A stretch of 64,000 nucleotides of DNA from Telluria mixta (GCF_029223865.1 NZ_CP119520.1:4650001-4714000); one strand, 5' to 3'. Counted from the first letter of the stretch, positions 52,160-61,989 are shown. Translations and numbers: made by a program. The notes: generated from the letters alone by a model not told the origin.

Positions 52160-53448
52160 GGTGTCGGGTTCTGCGAAAATGCGCGGCTGACTGCGGCCAG
52201 CCGACGTTGGGTGTCCAGGACGGTGATGCTGTCGTCCATGAAGAATCTGTGTACCTCATTGGCCAAGCCGTCACGCATCACTTCGTCGCCCGCCATGCCG
52301 ATTGCGATACTTGGGATGACGCGGGCATCAGACATGTTGAGCATCATCCAGGAAGCGCGCGCACAGCTGTCCATGGCGGCCGGATTAGCGTCGCGCAGAA
52401 CCGATACCGATCCCTTGATGCGGTTGTAGCGCTCCTGGAGCCCCGCCGAGACGGCGAGCTGCGCGACGCTTTCCTGGGCCGCAGGGGGCAGGCGTTCAGC
52501 GTGCAGCATGACGAGCGTGTCGAGGTCGAACAGGTACAACGCGTCGGTACCCGGAGCGCCCGTGCAACCGATGTTCTTGCCGACCTGTGCGCCCCGTGCC
52601 TGCAACTCGCCCTTGAGCCAGTCGCCGGAGATCGCCATCGCGGCCGTGCCGCTGCCCACCTCACTCGCGATGGCGCTCCATGCCGTTTCCGGCACCGGAT
52701 GGCGCATCCAGCGCTTCAGGCTGCGAAGGTGGCGCAGCACGCCGGCCAGGGCCGGGCTCGTGAAGGCACGCAAATCGTTGTCGACGAACAGCCGGCGATG
52801 CAGTGCGATGCCTCCGTCTGCGAGCAGCAGATTCTCGAACAGGATTGCCACTTGCCACGGCTCGCTGCTCTGCGCCAGCGGCACGATGCCGGCGCGCTGC
52901 AGACGTGGCGCAATCCCTTCGAATTCTTCCCATGTGCGCGGTGGAGCAAGGTGCAGGCGCGTGAACACAGGCAGGTTGTACACCAGCGTATTCATCCGGT
53001 GCACGCCCAAGGGTGCTGCCAGCACGTGATTGCCCGGGCGCAGCTGGCGATAGACGGCCGGCAGGAGGCGTCGTTCCCAATGATCCGCTGCTGCCACGCG
53101 GTCGAGGTTCCTGACGAGACCAAGGGTCGCCCAGTTGTGCGCGGTCGCGCTGTTGGCCTGGGCGATATCAGGCATGTCATGGGCGAGGATGCGGCTACGC
53201 AGGATGATGGCGGCACCCACCCCATCGGTGGCGTCCTCATTGACCCAACCCAGACCGGCGTGCCGTACGCTTGAGGAGATTACCTCCGTCGCCTGACGCT
53301 CGCTGGCCGATTGCCACCAGTGCAGGACGCGGAGGTCCTGCGCAGCACCAGTGATGGCGACGGCGAACAGACAAGCACCGGCAATGCGTGGCGGACCACG
53401 CCGGCGTCCCGACACCGGATGACCATGAGTGGGATGGTTTTTTTGCAT
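52156..53448 (-). CDS. Sugar ABC-type periplasmic binding protein in a sensor operon
   Basis: A 430-residue extracellular solute-binding protein. It has an N-terminal hydrophobic segment (IAGACLFAVAITGAAQ), then LRVLHWWQSASERQATEVI typical of family 1 sugar-binding proteins, and IAQANSATAHNWATLG, NLDRVAAADHWE and AMAISGDWLKGEL. The start at 53448 (MQKNHPTHGH) was preferred. It has no ABC permease or ATPase partner and is the first gene of an operon with the regulator and kinase (ATGA overlap), so it is likely a sensor input protein rather than a transporter subunit. Confidence 0.85.
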   Translation of the reverse strand: MQKNHPTHGHPVSGRRRGPPRIAGACLFAVAITGAAQDLRVLHWWQSASERQATEVISSSVRHAGLGWVNEDATDGVGAAIILRSRILAHDMPDIAQANSATAHNWATLGLVRNLDRVAAADHWERRLLPAVYRQLRPGNHVLAAPLGVHRMNTLVYNLPVFTRLHLAPPRTWEEFEGIAPRLQRAGIVPLAQSSEPWQVAILFENLLLADGGIALHRRLFVDNDLRAFTSPALAGVLRHLRSLKRWMRHPVPETAWSAIASEVGSGTAAMAISGDWLKGELQARGAQVGKNIGCTGAPGTDALYLFDLDTLVMLHAERLPPAAQESVAQLAVSAGLQERYNRIKGSVSVLRDANPAAMDSCARASWMMLNMSDARVIPSIAIGMAGDEVMRDGLANEVHRFFMDDSITVLDTQRRLAAVSRAFSQNPTP

Positions 53449-53709
53449 GCGAAAAACGGATGATTGAACCGTGCCGACAGTAGTGACCGACTGAAGTCGG
53501 CGCATTGCCGGGAAGCGTTCCCGCGTAACTATAGCCCAGATGTTTGCTTCCGCAATCAAAAATGTGCGATGTGGAAATAGTAGCTTGAGCTTCCGAGCTG
53601 GTTCCGGACCACTATGACCATCGATGACGTGAACTGAACCGCCCGGCTTTCGTGGAGGCTGGCTGGTATGAGTCAGCCCACGACGGCTTGCTGCTCAGGC
53701 CGCGATGCG

Positions 53710-54615
53710 TCACAGCTTGTTGGCCAGCACGTAATCCACAAAAGCGCGCAGCTTGGGAAGAACCATGCTGCGGCTGGGGTAGTAGAGAGCCAATCCCGGA
53801 AATTCCATGTGGAAGCTGCTCAGGATGACTTCCAGCGTTCCCGCATGAATGTTGCGTGCAACGATCGAGCGCGGGAGCCTGAACAGCCCCACCCCTTGCT
53901 CCGCAGCGTGGACACAGGCGGCAACGTCGTCGAGTATCAACGGACCGCGCACGTGAACGCTATGCGGATCCCCACGGACATTGAATGCCCACTCGTCGAG
54001 TACGACGCCGGCCTGCCTGAAGGTTATACAGGGGATTTCTCGCAGGTCGTCCGGTGTTCTGGGTCGTCCGAAGCGCGCCAACAGGGCAGGAGAGCCGACT
54101 ACCACTTGCGGCTCCTCAGCAGTGAGCGGCACTGCCACCATGTCTGCATGCACGAATGACCGGGGCCGCACTCCCGCATCGCATCCCTCTGCAACGATGT
54201 CTACCAACCGGTCGTCGCCGACCAACTCGAGTTGGAGTTTTGGATTCGCAACCAGGAAGCCTGTAACAAACCGCTCAGTCAGGATCTGTACGCTTGCCTT
54301 TGGAACGCTAATGCGCAGCAACCCCGTGACCGAATTTCCGAGGCTGCGAGCGGACTCTATTCCGTGGAGCAGTTGCTGTGCCGCCGGTCGTACTTGGAGC
54401 AGCAACCGTTCCCCAGCTTCGGTCATTCCGACGCTGCGCGTCGTACGCGAGAGCAGCGTCACCCCGATACGGCCCTCGAAGGCACGGATCGCCTGGCTAA
54501 CCGCAGACGGGGTAATGCCAAGTCGTCGAGCAGCCGCGCGGAAACCTCGTTCCTCGGCGACCGCCAGAAACACCACCACGCCATCTAGATCGCCTTGTCC
54601 GATTGTGTAGTTCAT
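53710..54615 (-). CDS. LysR-family transcriptional regulator
   Basis: A 301-residue LTTR with N-terminal HTH (DGVVVFLAVAEERGFRAAARRLGITPSAVSQAIRAFEGRIGVTLLSRTTRSVGMTEAG) and a complete effector-binding domain. It is divergent from the medium-chain dehydrogenase gene with 83 bases between, so it is likely the regulator of that gene. The inducer is unknown. Confidence 0.93.
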   Translation of the reverse strand: MNYTIGQGDLDGVVVFLAVAEERGFRAAARRLGITPSAVSQAIRAFEGRIGVTLLSRTTRSVGMTEAGERLLLQVRPAAQQLLHGIESARSLGNSVTGLLRISVPKASVQILTERFVTGFLVANPKLQLELVGDDRLVDIVAEGCDAGVRPRSFVHADMVAVPLTAEEPQVVVGSPALLARFGRPRTPDDLREIPCITFRQAGVVLDEWAFNVRGDPHSVHVRGPLILDDVAACVHAAEQGVGLFRLPRSIVARNIHAGTLEVILSSFHMEFPGLALYYPSRSMVLPKLRAFVDYVLANKL

Positions 54616-54698
54616 CTACACAGTATGAACAGCCGGAAGCGGATTCACAAGCGCTGCCCAATGATGAAAGATGGAGGCCTCATTCTCCAAGGACTCCT

Positions 54699-55715
54699 AT
54701 GATCACTGAAACCAAACAATCTCGTGCTTTTGGCATCGATAAAACCGTCGGCGTAGCAGGCCTTTCCCTCCGTTCGTCTCCTATTCCCAGGCCCGCGCCC
54801 GGCGAAGTGCTCGTGCATGTCCGGGCATCTTCGTTGAATTATCGAGACTTGATCATCCTGGAAGGCAATTACCCCATGTCGATCCCGGCCGGTCGAATTC
54901 CGCTTTCGGACGGCGCCGGGGAAGTTGTAGCCGTCGGTCAGGGTGTCACCCGGTTCAAAGTGGGGGATCGGGTGATCAACTCATTTTTCCCCGAATGGAT
55001 CGACGGTCCCTTTACCGGGGCATACTCGCAGTACTCTGGTGACGTGGACGGTTGGCTCGCCGACTATCGCGCGGTGGCCGCTGATGCGTTGATTTCGATT
55101 CCAGATAGCCTGGATTTCGCCGAAGCTGCCACGCTGCCGTGCGCCGGCGTCACGGCGTGGTCTGCCCTAAACGGCGTGCGGGCGGGCGAGACCGTTCTCA
55201 CCTTGGGAACCGGCGGTGTGTCGTTGTTTGCCGTCCAACTGGCGAAGGCGATGGGGGTCAGGGTCATTGCCACCACGTCCAGCGACACGAAGGCCCGGCA
55301 ACTCAAAGGCTTGGGTGCGGACGAAACGATCAACTACAAAGAAAAGCCTGAATGGTCCCAGCAGGTGCGCGAGCTGACGGGTGGACGCGGTGCGCATCGC
55401 ATCGTGGAAGTCGGTGGCGCAGGCACGTTTGATCAATCGATTAAGGCCATCGCCTTGGGTGGACAGGTATCGATGGTGGGTGTGGTTGCCGGATTTCAAG
55501 GAACAGTTGAAGTCCTGCCTATGTTCATGAGCCAGGCGCGCTACCAAAGCATAGCGCTGGGCAGTCGCCAGGACCTTCAGGACTTGGTGCGATTCATTGC
55601 CGAGCACAGGATCCGCCCAGTCATTGACAGCAGTTATGCATTCGACGACGCGAGGCTCGCATTCGAGCGGCTGATGACACGCAACGTGTTCGGAAAGGTA
55701 GTTGTCAATCACTGA
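54699..55715 (+). CDS. Medium-chain dehydrogenase/reductase (zinc-independent alcohol/quinone oxidoreductase type)
   Basis: A 338-residue MDR-superfamily NAD(P)-dependent oxidoreductase. GDGAGEVVAVGQGVTRFKVGDRV is in the catalytic domain, and the Rossmann domain has AGVTAWSALNGVRAGETVLTLGTGGVSLFAVQLAKAMG. No typical zinc-binding Cys cluster is seen, so it is closer to the quinone-oxidoreductase branch. The start at 54699 avoids an N-terminal extension. DUF1330 follows 46 bases later and may be cotranscribed. Confidence 0.88.
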   Translation: MITETKQSRAFGIDKTVGVAGLSLRSSPIPRPAPGEVLVHVRASSLNYRDLIILEGNYPMSIPAGRIPLSDGAGEVVAVGQGVTRFKVGDRVINSFFPEWIDGPFTGAYSQYSGDVDGWLADYRAVAADALISIPDSLDFAEAATLPCAGVTAWSALNGVRAGETVLTLGTGGVSLFAVQLAKAMGVRVIATTSSDTKARQLKGLGADETINYKEKPEWSQQVRELTGGRGAHRIVEVGGAGTFDQSIKAIALGGQVSMVGVVAGFQGTVEVLPMFMSQARYQSIALGSRQDLQDLVRFIAEHRIRPVIDSSYAFDDARLAFERLMTRNVFGKVVVNH

Positions 55716-55761
55716 CTGTAAAGGTCGACCGGGACGAACGGTTATCTAACAAGGAACCATC

Positions 55762-56055
55762 ATGACTGCCTACGTTATCTTTATTCGAGAAAAAACGCTC
55801 GATCAACGCGAAATGGACATATACGCCGAGAAAGTCCCTTCCACGTTGCCCAGTGTGCCCATCCAGATGCTCTCTGCTTACGGCCGCCTCGAAGTATTCG
55901 AGGGCAATACGCCGGAAGGCGTCGTCCTGTTTGCTTTTCCGACCGTTGAAGACGCGAAGGCCTGGTACTTCAGCGAAGCGTACCAGTCGGTTGCCAAGCA
56001 CAGACATGCAGGTGCAACGTACAGAGGATTCGTTGTGGAAGGCGTGACGGGATAG
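55762..56055 (+). CDS. DUF1330 family protein
   Basis: A 97-residue ferredoxin-like-fold protein. The core LEVFEGNTPEGVVLFAFPTVEDAKAWYFSEAYQSVAKHR is the typical DUF1330 sequence. AAGGAACC lies just before the ATG. Function unknown; such proteins often accompany oxidoreductases, as here. Confidence 0.9.
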   Translation: MTAYVIFIREKTLDQREMDIYAEKVPSTLPSVPIQMLSAYGRLEVFEGNTPEGVVLFAFPTVEDAKAWYFSEAYQSVAKHRHAGATYRGFVVEGVTG

Positions 56056-56216
56056 ATGCACATATCAACGCCTCGAGTCGAACCTGCTCCTCGAAATTCA
56101 CGGACCGGGTTCAACCCACAGCCAATCCACGTCGCGTCAGTCCGGCAAGTGGCATAGGAGATACATCGCTCAACATGACTCTGCGTCTCGACGTTGTAGG
56201 TTAGAAACAAAAACAT

Positions 56217-56308
56217 CGGGAAAATATTTTCCCGGCCCTGCTGCTCGGACTGCGGTTGATATGGCTTATCGTTCGGTGTATCGTGAGGAAAAATATGAAA
56301 GCGCTTTC
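56217..56308. promoter_or_regulatory. Two palindromes upstream of a LysR gene
   Basis: CGGGAAAATATTTTCCCG (56217-56234) is a perfect 18-base palindrome. GAAAGCGCTTTC (56297-56308) is a perfect 12-base palindrome of the LacI-operator style, 24 bases before the LysR ATG. They could be operators of the nearby regulators; the first could instead be a terminator for the DUF1330 transcript. Confidence 0.5.
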
Positions 56309-56332
56309 TTGCGATAACAAGGAGACTTGGTT

Positions 56333-57367
56333 ATGAACGTACAGAGCATGCGGTTCAACCGCCTCGACCTGAATCTTCTCATCGGCCTGGATGTACTGCT
56401 CACCGAATGCAGTACTACTCGTGCCGCGCGGCGCCTCTGCCTCAGCCAGTCAGCTACCAGCGGCATCCTCTCTCGGTTGCGCGAATACTTCGGAGATGAG
56501 CTGCTGGTGCAGTCAGGACGCAAGATGGCACCAACACCGTTGGCACTGTCCCTGATGGAGCCGGTGCGCGAAATCCTGCTAAAGATTCAGAAAACGGTCG
56601 AGACAGCGGTCGAGTTTCAGCCCGAGACCGCCGTGCGGCATTTCCGCATCGTTGCTTCTGACTTCGTCAGTTCCGTCGTGATGACCGAACTGGCCAGGCA
56701 GGTCAACATCGTAGCCCCATTCGTGACGACGGAAATCCGCCAGCCGAACGAGCGCTCGATAGCGCAGATGGAGCGAGGCGAGATCGACATCGTCCTGATG
56801 CCGGAACGCTACTTGTCGCGCAGCTACCCCAGCGAAGTTCTGTTCGCCGACGAGTTCAGCTGCATTGTCTGGGAGGGCAACAAGGAAGTCGGGGCCCAGC
56901 TCACTGAGACGGATTATCTTCGCCTCGGCCACGTGGCGACGTCGTTCGGGTCGCACCAGGATTTCGCGTTCGATGAGTGGTTTTTCAAGAGTATAGGTCT
57001 GAACCGCCGCATCGAGGTCGTGTGCAGTGCTTTTAACCTGCTGCCGCAATTTGTCATCGGTACCCAACGTATCGCTACGCTGCAGCGCCAGCTTGCAACC
57101 CAGCTGGCCAAGTATTATCCGATCCGCGTGCTCAAGCCACCGGTTCCGATTCCGCAGATCGTCGAGTGCATGCAGTGGCACCAATCCAACCAGGCGGATC
57201 CAGCCCATTTATGGCTGCGCTCGATGCTGCGCCAGGCGGCCCAGAGCGCAGGCGGACTGGGCGGCGGTTATCGTGCAGTATCGGATACGCAGGTGCCGGC
57301 GGCGCCCATCAGCAGCTGGATCGGGCCGGTCATGCCGGAATCGCGCAGCGAAGCCTGGGCGTCATAG
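56333..57367 (+). CDS. LysR-family transcriptional regulator (NodD-like)
   Basis: A 344-residue LTTR with HTH RLDLNLLIGLDVLLTECSTTRAARRLCLSQSATSGILSRLREYFGDELLVQ. It closely resembles the LysR encoded at 61055-61978, so the two are paralogues. The ATG at 56333 is preceded by AAGGAG with 8-base spacing. The C-terminus carries an extra 35 residues beyond the usual end, rich in Gly/Ala/Pro, possibly a read-through of the original stop. The target is unknown, but the sugar genes flank it. Confidence 0.88.
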   Translation: MNVQSMRFNRLDLNLLIGLDVLLTECSTTRAARRLCLSQSATSGILSRLREYFGDELLVQSGRKMAPTPLALSLMEPVREILLKIQKTVETAVEFQPETAVRHFRIVASDFVSSVVMTELARQVNIVAPFVTTEIRQPNERSIAQMERGEIDIVLMPERYLSRSYPSEVLFADEFSCIVWEGNKEVGAQLTETDYLRLGHVATSFGSHQDFAFDEWFFKSIGLNRRIEVVCSAFNLLPQFVIGTQRIATLQRQLATQLAKYYPIRVLKPPVPIPQIVECMQWHQSNQADPAHLWLRSMLRQAAQSAGGLGGGYRAVSDTQVPAAPISSWIGPVMPESRSEAWAS

Positions 57368-57791
57368 ATCGCTCGCACCGGGCCACGCGGAGCGCCCGCG
57401 CCTGCGCGTCGCCAACGATTCAGGCACAAGCCATTTGCCGGGCTGGCAGCTCATCCGACCAACTTGTACGCAGCCCTCGGGCGCGACGGTAAAGACTGCG
57501 ACCAAACCGGCAGCGAAGCCGGCCCGATACGATCGCCAAGCGTGGCAGGATGAAGCGCCACGGGCCAAGGACGCCTATCGACGACGTTAAGCCATCGTCA
57601 GAGCGCAAATGACCGGATTTTGCACTTGATGGGCTCTCGCAATTTCAGCATGTGTCGGCCGGGCTAAGCCGCATCTGAGTGGAAGCTCGTCTGCACCGCC
57701 TTGAATCTAGGCCAGCCGACGTCGGCTGGTTCCGCGACGGCAGCGTGGCCGGGCCGGATGATTGCATCGTCCCGCCCTGGCGCCAACATCC
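57368..57791. other. Non-coding gap between LysR and GH3 genes
   Basis: No convincing gene. A plus-strand frame up to 57590 (ending PARYDRQAWQDEAPRAKDAYRRR) has some coding character but no family or start. It lies between convergent genes and may include their terminators. Confidence 0.5.
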
Positions 57792-59765
57792 TCAGTAGGT
57801 CATGCCATAGCCGAATGGGAACAGCGGTACCGCGCTGTCGTGCGGCAGGTCCGGCCGCTGCGCCGCCACCGCCGCTTCGGTCGACGGCAGTTCGACCGGG
57901 AGTTTACCCTGCGGTGCCACTATCCCGGTCAGCACGTCCAGCAGGGCCGCGTCGCCGATGCCGAAGTTGGCGATGACGGCTGCGGCCTTGTCGACGATGT
58001 TGGCAAGCAGGGCGGGGCGGTCCAGATACACCGTGACGATGGTCGGTACCTTGGCGCTGATCCGCTTGATGGCATCGTAGTCGGCATTCCCGTCGCGGAA
58101 GGCCAGGCTTCCTTCGTGCGTGAGCAGCCCGAAGATGTAATTGGGGTGGAGCCGCTCGAACGGCGCGGCCGCCCGCACGATGGCGACATCGGCCAGTTCG
58201 GGCTCGGCCACCACCTGCAGGCCGTGGCGGCGCGCCGTGTCCGCGTCGATCCCGCGCAGGTAAACTTTCAGGCCGGCTGCCCGGAGCGGCAGGACACCGC
58301 CCTTGTTCTGCAGTAGGACGAGCGACCGCCGCTGGGCGTCGAGCGCAGCGGCCTGAAATGCGGCCGTGTTCACGCGCGCGCCGGCCTGCGCCTCGTCGAC
58401 GAACGGATTCTCGAACAGGCCTTGCTCGAATTTCTGCAGCAGGATGCGCATGACGGCGCGATCCACCAGTTCCACTGCCAGTTCGCCAGCCTGGACGGCG
58501 TCCACCAGCAGCGCCGACGCGTCGGTCCCGCCGAACTGGTCAACGCCGGCGTCGACCGCCTTGACCATGCGCGCGCGCTCGCTGAGCATCTCGACGCCCC
58601 AAGGCGTGCCCCATTTCGGGAAGAACGCCAGTGGGTAGGCGCCAGCGGGCACGCCGTCGATGCACGCTTCCGCGCAATCCCTGGTCACCGCCCAGTCGCT
58701 TAGCACGACGCCGTCGAAGCCGCGCCGGCCGCGCAGCAGGTCCGTCAGCAGCGGCTTGTTGAAGGCCCCGCCGACGTGGTCCAGCGTGATGCCTTCGACG
58801 CTGACCTCGCCGTCGGGGACGGAATACGTCGGCATGATCGAACCCACCTTGGCTGCGAACGCGCCATCGAACGGTTTCAGGTGGTAAGCGAAATTCCCGC
58901 CCGGGAAGGCCATGTGCTTCCCGTAGGGGTTGTGGCTGTCCCAGCCATCCTTGGCGGCGCCGTAGCCGGCCCAGTGCTTTACCACCGCGACGACGCTGCC
59001 CTGGCGAATGCCTTCCGCGCCGTTCTGCAAGCCTTCGACATACGCCTGTACGTGCCGGCTCGCGACGTCAGCATCCTCGCCGAAGGTCGCATAGGCGCGC
59101 GACCAACGCGGTTCGGTCGCGAGGTCGGCCTGCGGTGACAATGCGACGGCAATGCCCACGGCGCCGTATTCCTGGCGCACGATGTCGCCAAAGGTGTGTG
59201 TGACTGCCGGATCGCCGATCGCGGCCAGGCCCAGCGGGTTGGGCCAGGTCGAGAACGAACCGGCGGCCACGCCCTGGCCGACGGTTTCCAGGAAGTGATG
59301 GCGCGGATCGGAGCTGATCGAGACGGGGATGCCCAGGCGCGATTGTTCCGCCAGCGCCTGCAGCGTGTTGTGGGTAGCGGCCAGGCGCGCCGCGTCGCCG
59401 TTCTGGCGCGTCAGGAAAGTGTTGATCCGGTTTTCCTCGAGCAGCTTGCGGGTGGCGGCGACATCCAGCGTCGCGTTCTTGGCATCGAGGACGATGGTGC
59501 CGTGGATCATGACCCCGGCTTTTTCCTTGAGTGTCATCATGCCCACAAGGTTGCGCGCGCGCTCGCGCGGCGTGAGACGCCAGTCTTCGTAGGCATCGAG
59601 GACGCCATTGCGGTTCAGGTCGCGGAATTGCAGACCGTCGACCGACAACGCTGGAACCGTACGGCTACCCGACATGGCTTGCGCGGTAGGCGCGGTGCCG
59701 GAGGTGGAAGCACAGCCCCAGAGGGCGCAGCAGGCGGCGATCGCGCCCATGCGGGTGGTATTCAT
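57792..59765 (-). CDS. GH3 family glycoside hydrolase, predicted lipoprotein
   Basis: A 657-residue GH3 enzyme. The N-terminus MNTTRMGAIAACCALWGCAS ends in a lipobox with Cys at 18, so it is probably anchored in the outer or inner membrane. It has DLNRNGVLDAYEDWRLTPRERA near the start and the nucleophile Asp in VVLSDWAV (about residue 357). The C-terminus (FPFGYGMTY) resembles the FPFGHGLSYT segment of other GH3 enzymes. It lacks the fibronectin-III-like domain found in the other GH3 gene. Cotranscription with glucokinase upstream is likely. Confidence 0.92.
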   Translation of the reverse strand: MNTTRMGAIAACCALWGCASTSGTAPTAQAMSGSRTVPALSVDGLQFRDLNRNGVLDAYEDWRLTPRERARNLVGMMTLKEKAGVMIHGTIVLDAKNATLDVAATRKLLEENRINTFLTRQNGDAARLAATHNTLQALAEQSRLGIPVSISSDPRHHFLETVGQGVAAGSFSTWPNPLGLAAIGDPAVTHTFGDIVRQEYGAVGIAVALSPQADLATEPRWSRAYATFGEDADVASRHVQAYVEGLQNGAEGIRQGSVVAVVKHWAGYGAAKDGWDSHNPYGKHMAFPGGNFAYHLKPFDGAFAAKVGSIMPTYSVPDGEVSVEGITLDHVGGAFNKPLLTDLLRGRRGFDGVVLSDWAVTRDCAEACIDGVPAGAYPLAFFPKWGTPWGVEMLSERARMVKAVDAGVDQFGGTDASALLVDAVQAGELAVELVDRAVMRILLQKFEQGLFENPFVDEAQAGARVNTAAFQAAALDAQRRSLVLLQNKGGVLPLRAAGLKVYLRGIDADTARRHGLQVVAEPELADVAIVRAAAPFERLHPNYIFGLLTHEGSLAFRDGNADYDAIKRISAKVPTIVTVYLDRPALLANIVDKAAAVIANFGIGDAALLDVLTGIVAPQGKLPVELPSTEAAVAAQRPDLPHDSAVPLFPFGYGMTY

Positions 59766-59881
59766 GCGTGATCCTTGGTCGTGGAAGAAAGAGTATGCGG
59801 CGTGAAACCGGCGGCGGCAGCGAAGGCTGAGTCCTGGCCGGCGTGTTGCGAGGTCGGGGTGGCTTGCATTCGACGGTTCGG

Positions 59882-60958
59882 CTACCGCGGAACGTGCTGG
59901 TCGAGTGCGCCGGCGGCACCGCTCAGGGCGGCGAGCGTATCGGTAATGACAGGCGTCGGGATGCGCTCCAGATAGTCGCGGAACCGCCCCTTGGCTTCGA
60001 AACGCGCTCGGAACGCCGAGGCGAAGAAGCGCTCGCCCAGTCGCGGGACGATGCCGCCGCCGATATACACGCCAGCTCGGGCACCCATCGTAAGGGCCAC
60101 GCTGCCGGCGAAGTTGCCCAGCAGCGCACAGAAAGCGTCGAGCGTTGCCGCGCACATTGCGTCGCTGCCGTCTATGCCGTATGCGACGATCTGTTCGGCG
60201 ACGAGGTCCCGCGCGGCGTGTCCGTTCACGTTCGCCACAGCGCGGTACAACGTTGGCAGGCCCAGGCCCGATAGCAGCCGTTCGCCCGACACGTGCGGTA
60301 GCGCCTGGCGGACGTGGACCAGCAGGGCGCTTTCGTAGTCGTCAGCCGGTGCCAGCGTCGCGTGGCCGCCTTCGCCCGGCAATGCCACCCATCCGACCGG
60401 CGTGCGCACGACACCGGCGACGCCGAGGCCCGTACCCGGCCCCACGGCTGCCATGACATCTCCCAACGGCTGGCGCGGCAAGTCCGCGCGCAGCTGTGAA
60501 GGACGTAGCCGCGGCAGCGCCAAGGCCAGCGCTTCGAAGTCGTTCAGCAGTAGAAGGGCGTCCAGCCCAAGTCGCTCTTGCAAGGCATGGCGGGAAAAAC
60601 GCCAGCCGTTGTTGGTCATGACGACGCTGTCGCCGCCGATAGGCGTGGCCAGCGCAAGCGCGGCCGCGCATGGGCGATCCGTCGTGGCACCGTCTTGCTC
60701 GAGGCTGGTCAGGTAGGATTCGATTGCGTCTGCGATATTGACGTGGTCTGCCACCCGAAGAGTGCGTAAATGTGCAGGGATGCCATCCGGACCTTCGATC
60801 AGGGCGAAGCGCGCATTCGTGCCGCCGACGTCGCCCACCAGACGGGGAAAGCCCAGCGCCAGCGCGGAAGTCGGGACCTGCACTGACACGGGCCGCAACA
60901 AGGAGGAGGCATGTGGGCGGGCGTGTGGACGGGACAGATGGTGCTCGGATGTGATCAT
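59882..60958 (-). CDS. glk: Glucokinase
   Basis: A 358-residue glucokinase that phosphorylates glucose with ATP. It has the phosphate-1 motif LVGDVGGTNARFAL (about residue 40), FSRHALQERLGLDALLLLNDFEALA, the glucose-binding GPGTGLGVAGVV and EGGHATLAP, and a YIGGGIVPRL C-terminal motif. The first 35 residues are a polar extension, so a later start is possible. It handles the glucose released by the GH3 enzymes and fits this locus. Confidence 0.95.
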   Translation of the reverse strand: MITSEHHLSRPHARPHASSLLRPVSVQVPTSALALGFPRLVGDVGGTNARFALIEGPDGIPAHLRTLRVADHVNIADAIESYLTSLEQDGATTDRPCAAALALATPIGGDSVVMTNNGWRFSRHALQERLGLDALLLLNDFEALALALPRLRPSQLRADLPRQPLGDVMAAVGPGTGLGVAGVVRTPVGWVALPGEGGHATLAPADDYESALLVHVRQALPHVSGERLLSGLGLPTLYRAVANVNGHAARDLVAEQIVAYGIDGSDAMCAATLDAFCALLGNFAGSVALTMGARAGVYIGGGIVPRLGERFFASAFRARFEAKGRFRDYLERIPTPVITDTLAALSGAAGALDQHVPR

Positions 60959-61054
60959 GGAAATCTCTCGAAAGCGAAGGTTGCACGAGGCCTGGCGGCA
61001 AGCGTGCGCGTGCCGCGATGGACAGTAAGGGGTTGTGTGGCGTGCGCCGGAGCG

Positions 61055-61978
61055 TCAGCTGGTGTATGCCCAGATGCGCTCGGCGACTTCGGTCAAGCGC
61101 TCGCGCATCCAGGTCGTGGCCGGGTCATTGCTCTTGTATTTGTGCCATTGCAGCATTTGCACCAAGTGAGGAATCTTCAGTGGCGGCTCCCATATCGTGA
61201 CGGGCAGATACGTGCTGGCTTGCTCGGCCACGCGTCGGTGCACGGTGGCGATGCGATCGGTTCCGATCACCAGCGCCGGCAGGGCGGCCATGGTTGGCGC
61301 TGTCACCTCAATGCGGCGTTTTACGTCGAAGCTATCAATAAACCAGCTATCGAACGCCGAGCCTTGCTGTCCGGCGGAGAGGTTAAGGGTGACGTGGCCG
61401 CAGGACAGGTAGTCGTTCAGCGTCAGTTGCTCGCGCACGTGGGTGTGGCGACTCCAGGTAACGCACACGTACTCCTCCTCGAAGAGCGTGCTGGACGGAT
61501 GGTTCTTTGATAGGAATTGCGAAGGAGCGATCAAAAAATCTGCCTTGCCCTGCTCGAGCATCTCGCCCGCCTGATAGGTCACGCTACGCATGTGGATGCG
61601 AACGCCCGGGGCAGCCTGGAACAGCGATTCGAGCAGGGGCGGGATCAAGATGGTCGTTGTGAAGTCTGACGCCAGGAGTGTAAACGAGCGGGTTTCCAGC
61701 GCCGGGTCGAATTCCGGTTGGGTCGCGATCGTCGAGTCGATTCGCATCAGCACTTCGCGGACGGGCTCGATCAACGATTCGGCGCGCGACGTGAGCAGCA
61801 ATTGGCGCCCGGAACTGACCAGAAGTTCGTCGCCGAAGTAGTCGCGCAGGCGCGCCAGCGCATTGCTGGTGGCCGGCTGACTCAGGTGGATCTTTGCGGC
61901 AGCGCGGCTGATGCTGCGCTCCGTGAGCAGGGCGTTGAGGACGACAAGCAGATTCAGGTCCAGTTTATTGAAGCGCAT
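61055..61978 (-). CDS. LysR-family transcriptional regulator (NodD-like)
   Basis: A 307-residue LTTR with HTH RFNKLDLNLLVVLNALLTERSISRAAAKIHLSQPATSNALARLRDYFGDELLVSSG. It is a paralogue of the LysR at 56333. It lies between glucokinase and LacI on the same strand, 11 bases after the LacI stop, so it is likely cotranscribed with LacI. The ligand is unknown. Confidence 0.93.
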   Translation of the reverse strand: MRFNKLDLNLLVVLNALLTERSISRAAAKIHLSQPATSNALARLRDYFGDELLVSSGRQLLLTSRAESLIEPVREVLMRIDSTIATQPEFDPALETRSFTLLASDFTTTILIPPLLESLFQAAPGVRIHMRSVTYQAGEMLEQGKADFLIAPSQFLSKNHPSSTLFEEEYVCVTWSRHTHVREQLTLNDYLSCGHVTLNLSAGQQGSAFDSWFIDSFDVKRRIEVTAPTMAALPALVIGTDRIATVHRRVAEQASTYLPVTIWEPPLKIPHLVQMLQWHKYKSNDPATTWMRERLTEVAERIWAYTS

Positions 61979-61989
61979 GGCGTTTCCTG

